This document shows, piece by piece, positions 55,208-63,739 of a DNA stretch of 64,000 nucleotides (positions are counted from its first letter, which is position 1; each line of letters starts with the position of its first letter). A program made the translations under genes and the position numbers. The stretch is taken from positions 1 to 64,000 of the forward strand of contig NZ_FOTR01000011.1 of assembly GCF_900114645.1 (NCBI RefSeq), in the 5' to 3' direction. This DNA comes from Gracilibacillus orientalis. Its GTDB lineage: Bacteria > Bacillota > Bacilli > Bacillales > Amphibacillaceae. A model generated the notes under the pieces. That model saw only the letters and a list, made by a program, of their open reading frames with translations, was not told where the DNA came from and made no database searches.

Positions 55208-56185
55208 TTACTCACCTTCTTTCAAAAATACCTCGCCATTCATAACGTCTTCTTTCTTGATCACACCTGTTTTGGTGTGGTGTATGTTCTCGGGTTGATC
55301 CTTTTGATGCAGCTGATACATTTCTTTTACCGCCATTTTCCCCATTTCTTCCGGGTATTGGGCAATCGTTGCTTGAATTTTGTCATCTTCTATTAATTCC
55401 AATGTTTCGGGGAGAATATCAAATGCTAACACATATGGTCTTGTTGTCGGTTGAAATTCGTCAATGGCTTGCACAATTCCCATGCCATCTAAAGCACTGA
55501 TACCAAAAATAGCGGTGATATCGGATCGGCTTTTCAATAATTGATAGGTCGCATCTGCTGCACCTAGTTCGGTAATATTCGATTCTGCTACGGCGACTAA
55601 CTCTATTCGCTCCTCTTGACTGATCGCTTCTTCAAATCCTTCTAAACGCTCCATTTGATTCTGAGCATCTTTCAGCCCGATGATAGCTACAACTTTCTGC
55701 TCACCTTCCGTTTCTTCGATCATTGTTTTTCCTGCGAGGTAACCCGCTTCAAAATTATCTGTTCCCACATAAAAGTCTCGACCGCTTCCCGAATTATCAG
55801 TATCGATCGTTGCAACTGGGATCTGATGCTCCTTCGCTTTTTGGACGAGCTGACGAAATCTCGGATCACTCATTCCTTTTGTAATAATGGCATCGACATT
55901 AGCAGCAATCATGCGATCCAATGTGTCCAACCGCTCATCAGTATCTGTTACTTTCGGACCGACATATTCTAAGTAAACGTTATGTTCTTCCGCTGCTTGT
56001 TTCGCACCTTTTTCGATAAAATGCCAATAATTATTCCCGACTTCTTCAGTTACAAGAGCGAAGTGATAATCATACATCTCTTGGGTTGCAGCTTGTTGGT
56101 CGATATAAAACGTTTCTTTTCCATAATAAAGCATGAGACAAAAAGGGATAAGAAACAGAATGGTAAAGAAGATTTTTCGTACCAC
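55208..56185 (-). CDS. Membrane-anchored sugar-binding sensor protein (RbsB/XylFII-like)
   Basis: The 325-residue protein starts at GTG 56185, six bases after AAGGTG; the open frame extends further but without an RBS. One N-terminal helix (about 5-23, FFTILFLIPFCLMLYYG) without a lipobox anchors a type I periplasmic-binding fold: DYHFALVTEEVGNNYWHFIEKGAKQAAEEHN, DTDNSGSGRDFYVGTDNFEAGYLAG, and VAIIGLKDAQNQMERLEGFEEA. With YesM and YesN directly downstream it matches XylFII-LytS-YesN three-component systems, where the binding protein senses rather than transports sugar. A cre-like site lies just upstream. Confidence 0.88.
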   Translation of the reverse strand: MVRKIFFTILFLIPFCLMLYYGKETFYIDQQAATQEMYDYHFALVTEEVGNNYWHFIEKGAKQAAEEHNVYLEYVGPKVTDTDERLDTLDRMIAANVDAIITKGMSDPRFRQLVQKAKEHQIPVATIDTDNSGSGRDFYVGTDNFEAGYLAGKTMIEETEGEQKVVAIIGLKDAQNQMERLEGFEEAISQEERIELVAVAESNITELGAADATYQLLKSRSDITAIFGISALDGMGIVQAIDEFQPTTRPYVLAFDILPETLELIEDDKIQATIAQYPEEMGKMAVKEMYQLHQKDQPENIHHTKTGVIKKEDVMNGEVFLKEGE

Positions 56186-56232
56186 AGTAATCACCTTCTT
56201 CTTGAAATTGAGATAACTTTCCTTTTTAAATT

Positions 56233-56246
56233 GTAAGCGTTTTTTC
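56233..56246 (+). promoter_or_regulatory. cre-like site upstream of the three-component system
   Basis: TGTAAGCGTTTTTT matches 12 of 14 positions of TGWAANCGNTNWCA. It lies about 48 bases upstream of the GTG start of the sensor binding protein. Confidence 0.45.
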
Positions 56247-56339
56247 TGTGATTGTCTATGTTGATTGGGGAGAGGATCTAGCAGTGGCGTGAAGGTGGGA
56301 CAAAACACTGAAACAGAGGGTCTTAGAGCCTGGGTTTGT

Positions 56340-56440
56340 TGCTTCTTCCTTGGAATTCTAGTTCCCTTCCTTGGAAAAGTGCTTCTGTTCCTTGGAAATA
56401 CTCACTTTTCCAAGGAAGAATGATACTTTTCCAAGGAACA
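56340..56440. repeat. 21-bp phased CCTTGGAA / TTCCAAGG array, copy 2
   Basis: CCTTGG occurs at 56348, 56369 and 56390 (21-base steps), then inverted CCAAGG at 56410 and 56431 (a 20-base step, then 21). This is the same architecture as the first array 7.3 kb away, including the 20-base step at the turn. It lies between the esterase terminator and the sensor-protein gene. Confidence 0.9.
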
Positions 56441-56474
56441 ATAAACACGAACATCAAACTTGATGTTCGTGTGT
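56440..56474 (-). terminator. Hairpin terminator after the esterase gene
   Basis: ACACGAACATCAA and its perfect complement are separated by only 2-3 bases. On the minus strand the stem runs into TTTATTGTT. It lies about 10 bases after the esterase stop and touches the repeat array. Confidence 0.7.
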
Positions 56475-56482
56475 TGTCATAA

Positions 56483-57754
56483 TCAGGGTACTTTTGTCCC
56501 AGATTCTTGATCAGCCATCCATTCGAACAGGCCTGGTACTTCATCATTATAAACATAGGTCCATGACCAGTGGCCGTTGTACTCATAAGGGGTGCCATCC
56601 TCATTTGTATAAAGTCCAGATGTATCGAATACGCCATCAAATAAGGTCATGTTGACATCAGCACCATCTACGCTTACCATTCTTTCATAAGTTGGAATTG
56701 TATTTTCTGCCGGATCTAATGTTGGATCGTTTTCTGCTGCAATGAACCATGTTGGTGTTTTCGCTAAATCCATAATATCTTGATCCGAAATGATAGTATC
56801 ATTTAATCCCTCACATACAGGGAAAGCAGCAGCGAAATATTCTGGATAATCTCTTGTCATCACAAGTGTCATATAACCACCGTTTGATGCTCCACCAATA
56901 TAAATGCGATCGGTATCAATGTCATCATGCGTTGCAACAAACTCTTCAATTAACGCCATAAGTGGTTCTGTATAAATGGATGTACCGTCTGCACTACCGG
57001 ATTCACCGTCCATCCATCTCGTCGGTGCCTGTGGTACTAATACATATGCATTGTCATAGTAATCCTGAACCGAATCAGAAGCAAAACTTACTGCTTTATT
57101 TGCTGATAGCGGAATCGTAGGGTCTGTTCCACCTTCTCCACCACCGTGCAACCAGATAACTAGCGGATTATCTTGCTTATCTTTTTCTGGTGTATAGCTA
57201 GCATAAGACATATCCATACCTGAAAAAGTACCGCTGGACATATCAAAATCTTCTACAGCTTTTTTCGTATCACCTTTAAATGTTGTTATTTTTAGATCTG
57301 TTACTTCTCCATATGGTGCCTCAATTGCCTGTTGTTGAGTAATGGTATAATCAGTATCGATCCAGTCATTCAAGCCTGTATAATTCATCGGTGCACCTAG
57401 TGTTTTATCAGGACCGATTTCTAATTCAAGGACAGCGTATTTCCCCATTTCTTTGGCTGAATTGCCATTCTTATCCGCTACATATGCATCGGTTACCTCT
57501 CGAAATCCTTCTTCTAAAAATGGGTCTACTAATCTGTCATCACTGCGCGTCACGTGAACCGAAAATGTGTCTTCATCTATTGAACCAGTTGGAACAGGTT
57601 TTCCTAATTCCACGGTCACCTTGGTAATCGCTGGTCCCCAATCCTGGATCTCTGTAAGGGTATAGTATCCGTTTGATTCTTTTGCTGAAATGGTTAGGCT
57701 GAATCCAATGGTCAGTACGATCATACTGCAAAAAATAATCAACTTTTTTAGCAT
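56483..57754 (-). CDS. Secreted alpha/beta-hydrolase esterase (CE1/prolyl-oligopeptidase-like)
   Basis: The 423-residue protein has a signal peptide (1-24, ...LTISA), an N-terminal beta-rich Ig-like domain (about 30-160), and a hydrolase domain. The latter has the oxyanion segment LVIWLHGGGEGG, nucleophile GASNGG, an Asp in AENDPTLD and His in YNGHWSW near the end. Such enzymes remove acetyl or feruloyl groups from polysaccharides. It follows the GH3 gene by 62 bases in the same direction and is probably co-transcribed. Substrate unknown. Confidence 0.8.
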   Translation of the reverse strand: MLKKLIIFCSMIVLTIGFSLTISAKESNGYYTLTEIQDWGPAITKVTVELGKPVPTGSIDEDTFSVHVTRSDDRLVDPFLEEGFREVTDAYVADKNGNSAKEMGKYAVLELEIGPDKTLGAPMNYTGLNDWIDTDYTITQQQAIEAPYGEVTDLKITTFKGDTKKAVEDFDMSSGTFSGMDMSYASYTPEKDKQDNPLVIWLHGGGEGGTDPTIPLSANKAVSFASDSVQDYYDNAYVLVPQAPTRWMDGESGSADGTSIYTEPLMALIEEFVATHDDIDTDRIYIGGASNGGYMTLVMTRDYPEYFAAAFPVCEGLNDTIISDQDIMDLAKTPTWFIAAENDPTLDPAENTIPTYERMVSVDGADVNMTLFDGVFDTSGLYTNEDGTPYEYNGHWSWTYVYNDEVPGLFEWMADQESGTKVP

Positions 57755-57775
57755 AATTAACCCTCCTTAGTTTAT

Positions 57776-57807
57776 GGAAAGATCCACGCAAAATGGTGGA
57801 TCTTTCC
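57776..57807 (-). other. Perfect hairpin between the GH3 and esterase genes
   Basis: GGAAAGATCCAC and its exact complement (12 bp, 8-base loop) lie in the 62-base intergenic gap. No U-tract follows on either strand, so an mRNA-processing or stability stem is as likely as termination. Confidence 0.6.
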
Positions 57808-57816
57808 CCTGTTCAT

Positions 57817-60108
57817 TTACTTCGTCAACCGATTGATGTCTTGCTCAGGTACTAGTACATCATTTACTTCTTCGACAACGATATTTTCCGGTACCGTAAA
57901 GCTTGTAGTTCCTTCAACAGTTTCGGAGGAAGAGGCAACATGTAATTCATATGTGCCTTTTTCTACTACCCATGCAGACTTAGATTCATCAAAGGATGCA
58001 ATATCACTAGCCGTGATGTCGATTTTAATGTTTTCTTTCTTACCTGGACGGATTGTATCTGTTTTCGTAAAGGCAGCTAATTCTATATCCGGATTTTCAA
58101 TAGAACTATCTGGAGCAGAAACATATACTTGTACGGCTTCTTTACCTGCTACATCACCACTGTTCGTGATGGATGAAAATACGGTAATTTTATCTTTAAA
58201 GCGACCATTTTTGTTAACACGAATTTTGTTATAGTCAAATTCTGTATAAGACAGTCCATAACCAAATTCATATGCTGGTTTAACATCAAATGTATGATGG
58301 TAACGATAACCAACATAAAGATCTTCTTCATAGACTACTTCTGTTGGATCTTCTTCTGGATAACCAGGAAAATTATCTACTGAAGGTGTATCTAGATAAT
58401 CTTTCGGGAATGTTGTTGCTAATTTACCAGATGGATTTACTTTTCCTGAAAGTACATCTGCAATCGCATGACCTGCTTCAGAACCTGGCTGCCAAGCTAA
58501 AAGAATAGCATCTACTTTATCCTTCCAGCTCATCATTTCGATTGGACCACCGATATTTAATACAGTTACAACTTGTTTGCCTTCATCATGGAATGCATTA
58601 GAGACCGTATCGATATTTGCATGTTCGGTTTCTGTTAAATAAAAATCACCTTCTGTTGCAGTTCGATCTGCAAATTCACCTGAATTACGGCTAATCACAA
58701 TCATTCCAACATCCGATGATTCCGCATAGCTTTGAGCCTCTTCTGCTGTTACTTCACGTTCGGGTAGTGGTGGCGCTGGTTGGAACGAACTTGGCGGCTG
58801 ATATTCAGGTAATGATTTTAAATCATCGACATATGACTGGTAGCTTTCTACTAGCTCTTCATCCAATGTATAACCAGCTGCTTGTAACCCTTCCGTGATA
58901 GTTACTGTATGTTCGACATTTACATCACCACTTCCTGTACCACCTTTGATGGTGTCAACTTGTCCATTTCCAAATAAACCGATAGAGAGATTTTCTTGGA
59001 TCGGCAATACCTGCTCATGGTTTTCCAGTAACACCATACCTTCTGTCGCTGCTTCTCTCGATACTTGTGCATGTGCTTCTAAGTCTGGATTGTCAAAGTG
59101 TTCATATCCTAAGAATGAAGGTGTTTGGACGACAATATTTAATATATTTTTTACATTGCGGTCTAATAAAGCCTCATCCAGTTCGTCATTTTCTACCGCT
59201 GCGATAATAGCATCTGATTGTTGCTCACTGCCTGGCATAAGAAGGTCATTCTCTGCTTCCATCGCGGCAACAGGATCATCACCACCACCCCAATCTGTCA
59301 TTACCAATCCTTCAAATCCCCAATCTTCACGAAGGACATCTGTTAACAACTCACTATTTTGCGGTGTATAGACTCCATTCAATTTATTGTACGCACTCAT
59401 CACCGCCCATGGTTGCGATTCTTTGACGGCGATTTCAAAACCCTTTAAATACATTTCACGTAATGCTTGTTGAGATACAATCGTGTCAATCGATTGTCGG
59501 TTGGTTTCTTGGTTATTGGCAACAAAGTGCTTAATTGTCGCTCCAACTCCATTTGACTCAACTCCGTTCACAACGGCTGCTGTCATTTTTCCTGATACTA
59601 ATGGATCTTCAGAATAATATTCAAAATTGCGACCGTTTAGCGGATTACGGTGTAAGTTCAAAGCAGGAGCTAATAAAACATCGACTCCATATTCTTTTAA
59701 TTCATTTCCCATTGCGGTACCGACTTGTTCCGCTACAGCAGTATCCCATGAGGAAGCTACAGCTGTTGCAATCGGAAATGCCGTCGCATAAAATGTATCT
59801 TCGGTGTTCTCTCTTGTTGGGTTAATGCGGACACCTGCAGGACCATCTGCCAATGCGATGGATGGAATACCTAGACGAGGAATTTCATGTGTCTTTCCAG
59901 CAGCACCTAGTTCATCATTAAATGCTGCCCAACCAATACCAGTGACAACTTTCGCCTTTTCGTCCAATGTCATAGCTGCAATGACTTCATCAATGTTGTC
60001 TTGTCTAAGTTGAGGAGCCTCTGTTTCTTCAACTGCAAAAATTGGGACAGAAAAACTGGTCAACATCAGTACTACTAATGCCAACATACTGATTACCTTC
60101 TTTAACAT
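57817..60108 (-). CDS. Secreted GH3 beta-glycosidase
   Basis: The 763-residue protein has a signal peptide (1-25). The GH3 N-domain follows, with RLGIPSIALADGPAGVR, KHFVANNQETNR and the nucleophile Asp in GFEGLVMTDWGGG. The GH3 C-domain has LLAWQPGSEAGHAIADVLSGKVNPSGKL. A C-terminal fibronectin III-like domain carries YEFGYGLSYTEF. It hydrolyses beta-linked glucosyl, xylosyl or similar residues from oligosaccharide ends outside the cell. A 17-bp inverted repeat centred on a perfect cre lies 30 bases upstream, so it should be catabolite-repressed. It is the first gene of a pair with the esterase. Confidence 0.93.
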   Translation of the reverse strand: MLKKVISMLALVVLMLTSFSVPIFAVEETEAPQLRQDNIDEVIAAMTLDEKAKVVTGIGWAAFNDELGAAGKTHEIPRLGIPSIALADGPAGVRINPTRENTEDTFYATAFPIATAVASSWDTAVAEQVGTAMGNELKEYGVDVLLAPALNLHRNPLNGRNFEYYSEDPLVSGKMTAAVVNGVESNGVGATIKHFVANNQETNRQSIDTIVSQQALREMYLKGFEIAVKESQPWAVMSAYNKLNGVYTPQNSELLTDVLREDWGFEGLVMTDWGGGDDPVAAMEAENDLLMPGSEQQSDAIIAAVENDELDEALLDRNVKNILNIVVQTPSFLGYEHFDNPDLEAHAQVSREAATEGMVLLENHEQVLPIQENLSIGLFGNGQVDTIKGGTGSGDVNVEHTVTITEGLQAAGYTLDEELVESYQSYVDDLKSLPEYQPPSSFQPAPPLPEREVTAEEAQSYAESSDVGMIVISRNSGEFADRTATEGDFYLTETEHANIDTVSNAFHDEGKQVVTVLNIGGPIEMMSWKDKVDAILLAWQPGSEAGHAIADVLSGKVNPSGKLATTFPKDYLDTPSVDNFPGYPEEDPTEVVYEEDLYVGYRYHHTFDVKPAYEFGYGLSYTEFDYNKIRVNKNGRFKDKITVFSSITNSGDVAGKEAVQVYVSAPDSSIENPDIELAAFTKTDTIRPGKKENIKIDITASDIASFDESKSAWVVEKGTYELHVASSSETVEGTTSFTVPENIVVEEVNDVLVPEQDINRLTK

Positions 60109-60137
60109 CTCATCTCCTCCTTATTTTTAACTTACGC

Positions 60138-60177
60138 TTTCATCATAAAATGTAAACGGATACATTTTATGATGAAA
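60138..60177 (-). promoter_or_regulatory. 17-bp inverted repeat with a cre site at its centre
   Basis: The arms TTTCATCATAAAATGTA (60138-60154) and TACATTTTATGATGAAA (60161-60177) are perfect complements around AACGGA. The centre ATGTAAACGGATACAT (60150-60165) matches the cre consensus WTGNNARCGNWWWCAW at every position. It lies upstream of the GH3 start. CcpA or another LacI-family repressor should bind; the long arms could also fold as RNA. Confidence 0.75.
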
Positions 60178-60441
60178 AACTAGCATTACTTTATTATTTT
60201 ATGGATAAATTTAAGAAAGGGATAAGCGTTTAGGTAGTATTTACCACTGGGTAGGTCGATGTGTGTGTAGGAGAATTATATTGTTCTTGATGAGATATCA
60301 ACCCTGTTACGAGTCCTGTAACAGGGCTAGGAGAATGTCCACCAAAAGTTATCGGGAATACAATCACCAAAATTATTCATCGGGACCATTAAAATTGCCC
60401 CTATTTTGTCTGTAGATGTTTAACTATCTGTAGATGTTTAA
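60178..60441. other. Intergenic region between the GH3 and dacF genes
   Basis: No gene is visible. It includes a 9-bp hairpin CCCTGTTAC/GTAACAGGG (60302-60327) without a U-tract. There is also a tandem 18-bp repeat (CTGTAGATGTTTAACTA at 60410 and 60428) that overlaps the last codon and stop of dacF. Confidence 0.6.
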
Positions 60442-61626
60442 CTAAATGAAGAACTTTTTGACTTTACGATAAAAGTAACCAATAACAATTAATATCAAAG
60501 TTGGCACTACAAGTTGTTGACCTAAAGCAATATAATTCAGTTGCACCTCATCTTGATTTTCTATATTCTCATTATCAGAACCATTAGGAAGTTTTTCCTC
60601 TTTTGAATCCATTTTTGTTAATTTAAATGAATGAATAATTTCCTCATCTTCATTGGCGATAACCAATTCACCATTTGTAGTTACCCGTTTATCGATTTCA
60701 TTATTTAAAAGGTGCGTATACGCTAATTTTTTAGGAGTAATGTAGTTATCTCCTTCTATAGTAAAGGAAGTATCTTCAGCAATGTAAGATGTTTTGTAAT
60801 GATCGAATCCATAGTTTAAGAGATTTATAGTATCCTCATATGCCCCATTGCTATCATTGCTTTTCAAGGTAATGACGATCAAACTTAAATCATCATTCTG
60901 TGCTGTTGTGGTAAGTGTATAACCAGATTCGTTAACAAAACCAGTTTTTCCGCCTGTAATATTCTCATAAGGAATTTCTCCCTTTAGTAATTTGTGATGA
61001 GTAATAAGTGTCGTATCCCACGCCTTTCCATCCCACTCCATTTCTTTGGTACCAAATATTTCTGCAAAAGTTTCGTTTTCCATAGCATATTTTGTTACTT
61101 TTGCTAGATCTTCAGCCGTTGTAACATGTTCAGGATCAAATAAACCGTGTGGATTCTTTAAATGAGTATGCTCAACACCAATCACATTTTCGAGATAATC
61201 ATTTATATCTTCCGAGAATTGCTCTTCACTCCCACTAACATACTCAGCAATTGCTACTCCAGCATCATTACCAGAATTAATTAATAAACCTTTAATTAAT
61301 TTTTCTAGCCGGTCTTTTTCACCTTTCTCTAAGAAAACAGTTGTACCTTCTATATTTTTAGCACTGGCATTACTACTAATAGTCACCATATCATTTAGAT
61401 CCGCATTTTCGATTGCGTAAATTGCAGTAATAATCTTAGTAAGGCTTGCAGGATACATTTGGGAGTTGGCATTTTTCTTATAGAGAATTTGTCCAGATTC
61501 TGCTTCCATTATTATCGCTGCTTCACTTTCAATGCTGGGCAAATCATTCGATTCAGCACTAAGAGTTGAAAGAAAAATAGTATTAATCACAATTAATGTA
61601 GTTAAAAATAGTACACACCTTCTCAT
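60442..61626 (-). CDS. D-alanyl-D-alanine carboxypeptidase (PBP5/DacF-type)
   Basis: The 394-residue penicillin-binding protein trims the terminal D-Ala from peptidoglycan stems. It has a signal peptide (1-24), the SxxK motif YPASLTK, the SxN motif INSGND, the KTG motif GGKTGFVNESG, and a C-terminal membrane helix (about 365-385) followed by basic residues. Length and motifs fit DacF/DacA-type enzymes. It appears monocistronic. Confidence 0.88.
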   Translation of the reverse strand: MRRCVLFLTTLIVINTIFLSTLSAESNDLPSIESEAAIIMEAESGQILYKKNANSQMYPASLTKIITAIYAIENADLNDMVTISSNASAKNIEGTTVFLEKGEKDRLEKLIKGLLINSGNDAGVAIAEYVSGSEEQFSEDINDYLENVIGVEHTHLKNPHGLFDPEHVTTAEDLAKVTKYAMENETFAEIFGTKEMEWDGKAWDTTLITHHKLLKGEIPYENITGGKTGFVNESGYTLTTTAQNDDLSLIVITLKSNDSNGAYEDTINLLNYGFDHYKTSYIAEDTSFTIEGDNYITPKKLAYTHLLNNEIDKRVTTNGELVIANEDEEIIHSFKLTKMDSKEEKLPNGSDNENIENQDEVQLNYIALGQQLVVPTLILIVIGYFYRKVKKFFI

Positions 61627-62340
61627 TGCTACTCTCCTATTAGAAATACTTATAATATTCTATTTTAACTAGAAAATATGAAGAAAGTGTGCAAATTCAT
61701 CATTTGTAATAGTAGCTTAAAATAGTATTAAAACTGTAAAAACACTGTATTTATTTGACAATTACACTGATTCCATTCACAGCTTTAATATTACCCTCGG
61801 AGAACAAAAGAAGATTATTTCAGCATCTTTACAATATATTGCACTGTTATTGAGGTCTAAATTTTCGTTGAAGAAAGTCACAACTTCAGAAATGTGAATT
61901 CTATCTGCTTCTTCCCCCTTAGCGTAACGCTTATTATATATTTGGGTGCGTAAAATTATTATTAGTGGAGGCTGTTATGCTGTTACCAATTTATTTATCA
62001 GACTATTTAAACCATTGTCACTCCAAAGGAATTAAACCATCTTCTTTAATAGGTCTTAACGAAGCTTCTGTATCATTCCCATAAGATCTGTCGTCTTTCC
62101 GTTATTAGCAAAGAGAACTGTTTTAGTCATTAACAATTTAATTAAAAGAGATACTTGCAAAAAAAGCTGATATTTTAGATGCTTAGTTACTAGTTTAAGT
62201 GTAGCTTTGAAATAAAGATTGATCAAAAATATCGTTCGAACCTATATTTTATGACAAATAAAAGAATCCATTTTGAAAAAAAGATTGATCAAAATGGATT
62301 TCTCTTTTGGAGATTTGAATTTAATTTTTATAAAAAAGGT
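61627..62340. other. Intergenic region with one weak short gene candidate
   Basis: No convincing full-length gene. One short frame with a good RBS is listed separately. A hairpin ATCCATTTTGA / TCAAAATGGAT with TTTCTCTTTT downstream lies at 62266-62307 and may be a terminator for plus-strand transcripts, just before the IS110 leader. Confidence 0.5.
61977..62084 (+). CDS. Possible 35-residue peptide or gene fragment
   Basis: ATG 61977 has TGGAGG five bases upstream and a 35-residue frame beginning MLLPIYLSDYLNHCHSKGIK. No family recognised. Given its neighbourhood it may be the 5' end of a gene destroyed by decay or by the IS110 insertion rather than an intact peptide gene. Confidence 0.25.
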   Translation: MLLPIYLSDYLNHCHSKGIKPSSLIGLNEASVSFP

Positions 62341-62370
62341 GGATTATTTTCTACCTATTTTACTCAACAA

Positions 62371-62505
62371 TCGCGCCCGTGGGATACTGATCCCGTCCGT
62401 AATACTGTCCACCCCCTCCTTGTAGAAACATGTTTGAGGCTGGTTGGGACACGATCCCGCATAACAAGCGAAGCTATGACACTACAAAGTGATGTAGGGG
62501 CGCAC
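62371..62505 (+). ncRNA. Candidate IS110 bridge RNA / structured leader
   Basis: The 135-base segment before the transposase is much more GC-rich than its surroundings. GCGCCC (62373) and GGGCGC (62498) can close it as an outer stem. Inside it has GGGAT-ACTG-ATCCC (62381-62394) and a GGGA-CACGA-TCCC hairpin. IS110-group elements are known to encode a bridge RNA in the non-coding left end that pairs with target and donor DNA. The position and foldability fit; the guide loops were not resolved. Confidence 0.5.
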
Positions 62506-62536
62506 CGGCGAATCTATTAAAGGAGTTGTGATTCAT

Positions 62537-63739
62537 ATGGAGCCTGTTATTGGTCTGGATGTCGCAAAAGGCGAAAGCCAGGTCCAAGCTTTTTTACAAA
62601 GGAAACAGACTTATAAGCAAAGCTTTAAATTTGCTCACGATCTACAGGGGCTTCACGCATTTCATCGTTTTTATCAAGAGGTGGAACAGGTTTCGGGTCA
62701 GCCTCCGTCTATCATCTTTGAATCTACCGGACACTATCATGAGCCTGTGCTTCAATTTCTTGAAAATCATGGTATAACGTATTATTTAATCAATCCAGTG
62801 GTTTCCTTTGGGGCCAGAAAGACGAGCCTGCGTAAGGTGAAAACGGCCAAAATCGATGCGTTTCATTTAGGAGAGCTGTACTACAAAGAGGACCTTGAGG
62901 TTTATCAAAGGAAAACAGAGCAGGCCTTGAATCTGCGTCTCTTGACGAGACAGCACAGCGCGTTAACAGACAGCTATGTTGAAATCAAGCTTCAATTTCA
63001 GGCTGCTCTGGATCAGATTTTCCCAGAATATCATGGCGTTTTTAGTGATCTTTGTGGCAACCTCTCGTTAAACACCTTACTGCACTATCCAACGTCAACA
63101 GATATTCACAAGGTCTCTCAAGAGACGTTGGCCAATGAAATGCGTCAATTCGGAGCGAGACGTTCCCAAGCATGGTTTTTGGATAAAGCATCTCAATTAA
63201 AAGATGCGGCGGAACGCAATCCATTTCAATTTCCTGTTTGTCATGGGCATCTAGTCAGTTTGCGTATGTACATTCAAATGCTTTTTCAATACCAAGAGCA
63301 CCTATCCAAGTTAAAAAAAGAGATAGATGCCCTGGCACAGACCTTTGAAGACTATGGATTGATCCAATCCATTCCTGGAATCGGAGATAAGATTGCAGCA
63401 ACAATCATTTCCGAAATTGGGGACATCAATCAATTTCATTATGCCAAGCAATTGACTGCCTATGCAGGACTTGACCCAAGTGTTTTTGAGTCAGGCAAAT
63501 TTAGAGCCTCGATCAACCGCATCACGAAAAGGGGATCATCAAGATTACGTCAGTCCCTTTATACGGCTGTGCAATGTGGTCTGGCAAAGGAACGGAACAA
63601 GAAGCTTATCACCTTTTATGATCGCAAACGAAACGAGGGCAAGCCACACAAAGTCGCTGTGATTGCTTGTGCCAATAAACTCGTTCATTGGATTCATGCC
63701 ATGTTAAAGCGTCAGGAAGTCTTTGTAGATCAATCATAA
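62537..63739 (+). CDS. IS110-family transposase (DEDD)
   Basis: The 400-residue protein has an N-terminal RuvC-like DEDD domain (IGLDVAKGE with the first Asp, IFESTGHYHEPV with Glu, KTAKIDAFHLGEL with Asp) and a C-terminal Transposase_20 domain (IQSIPGIGDKIAATIISEIGD, AYAGLDPSVFESGKF, ITKRGSSRLRQSLY). The frame is intact, so the element may be active. AGGAG at 62521 serves ATG 62537 (11 bases) better than the in-frame GTG at 62528 (2 bases). Confidence 0.92.
   Translation: MEPVIGLDVAKGESQVQAFLQRKQTYKQSFKFAHDLQGLHAFHRFYQEVEQVSGQPPSIIFESTGHYHEPVLQFLENHGITYYLINPVVSFGARKTSLRKVKTAKIDAFHLGELYYKEDLEVYQRKTEQALNLRLLTRQHSALTDSYVEIKLQFQAALDQIFPEYHGVFSDLCGNLSLNTLLHYPTSTDIHKVSQETLANEMRQFGARRSQAWFLDKASQLKDAAERNPFQFPVCHGHLVSLRMYIQMLFQYQEHLSKLKKEIDALAQTFEDYGLIQSIPGIGDKIAATIISEIGDINQFHYAKQLTAYAGLDPSVFESGKFRASINRITKRGSSRLRQSLYTAVQCGLAKERNKKLITFYDRKRNEGKPHKVAVIACANKLVHWIHAMLKRQEVFVDQS

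Noticed and set aside
62251-62520. An 89-residue frame upstream of the IS110 transposase.
   Set aside because: It has no RBS, runs through a hairpin terminator and the structured leader, and resembles no protein.
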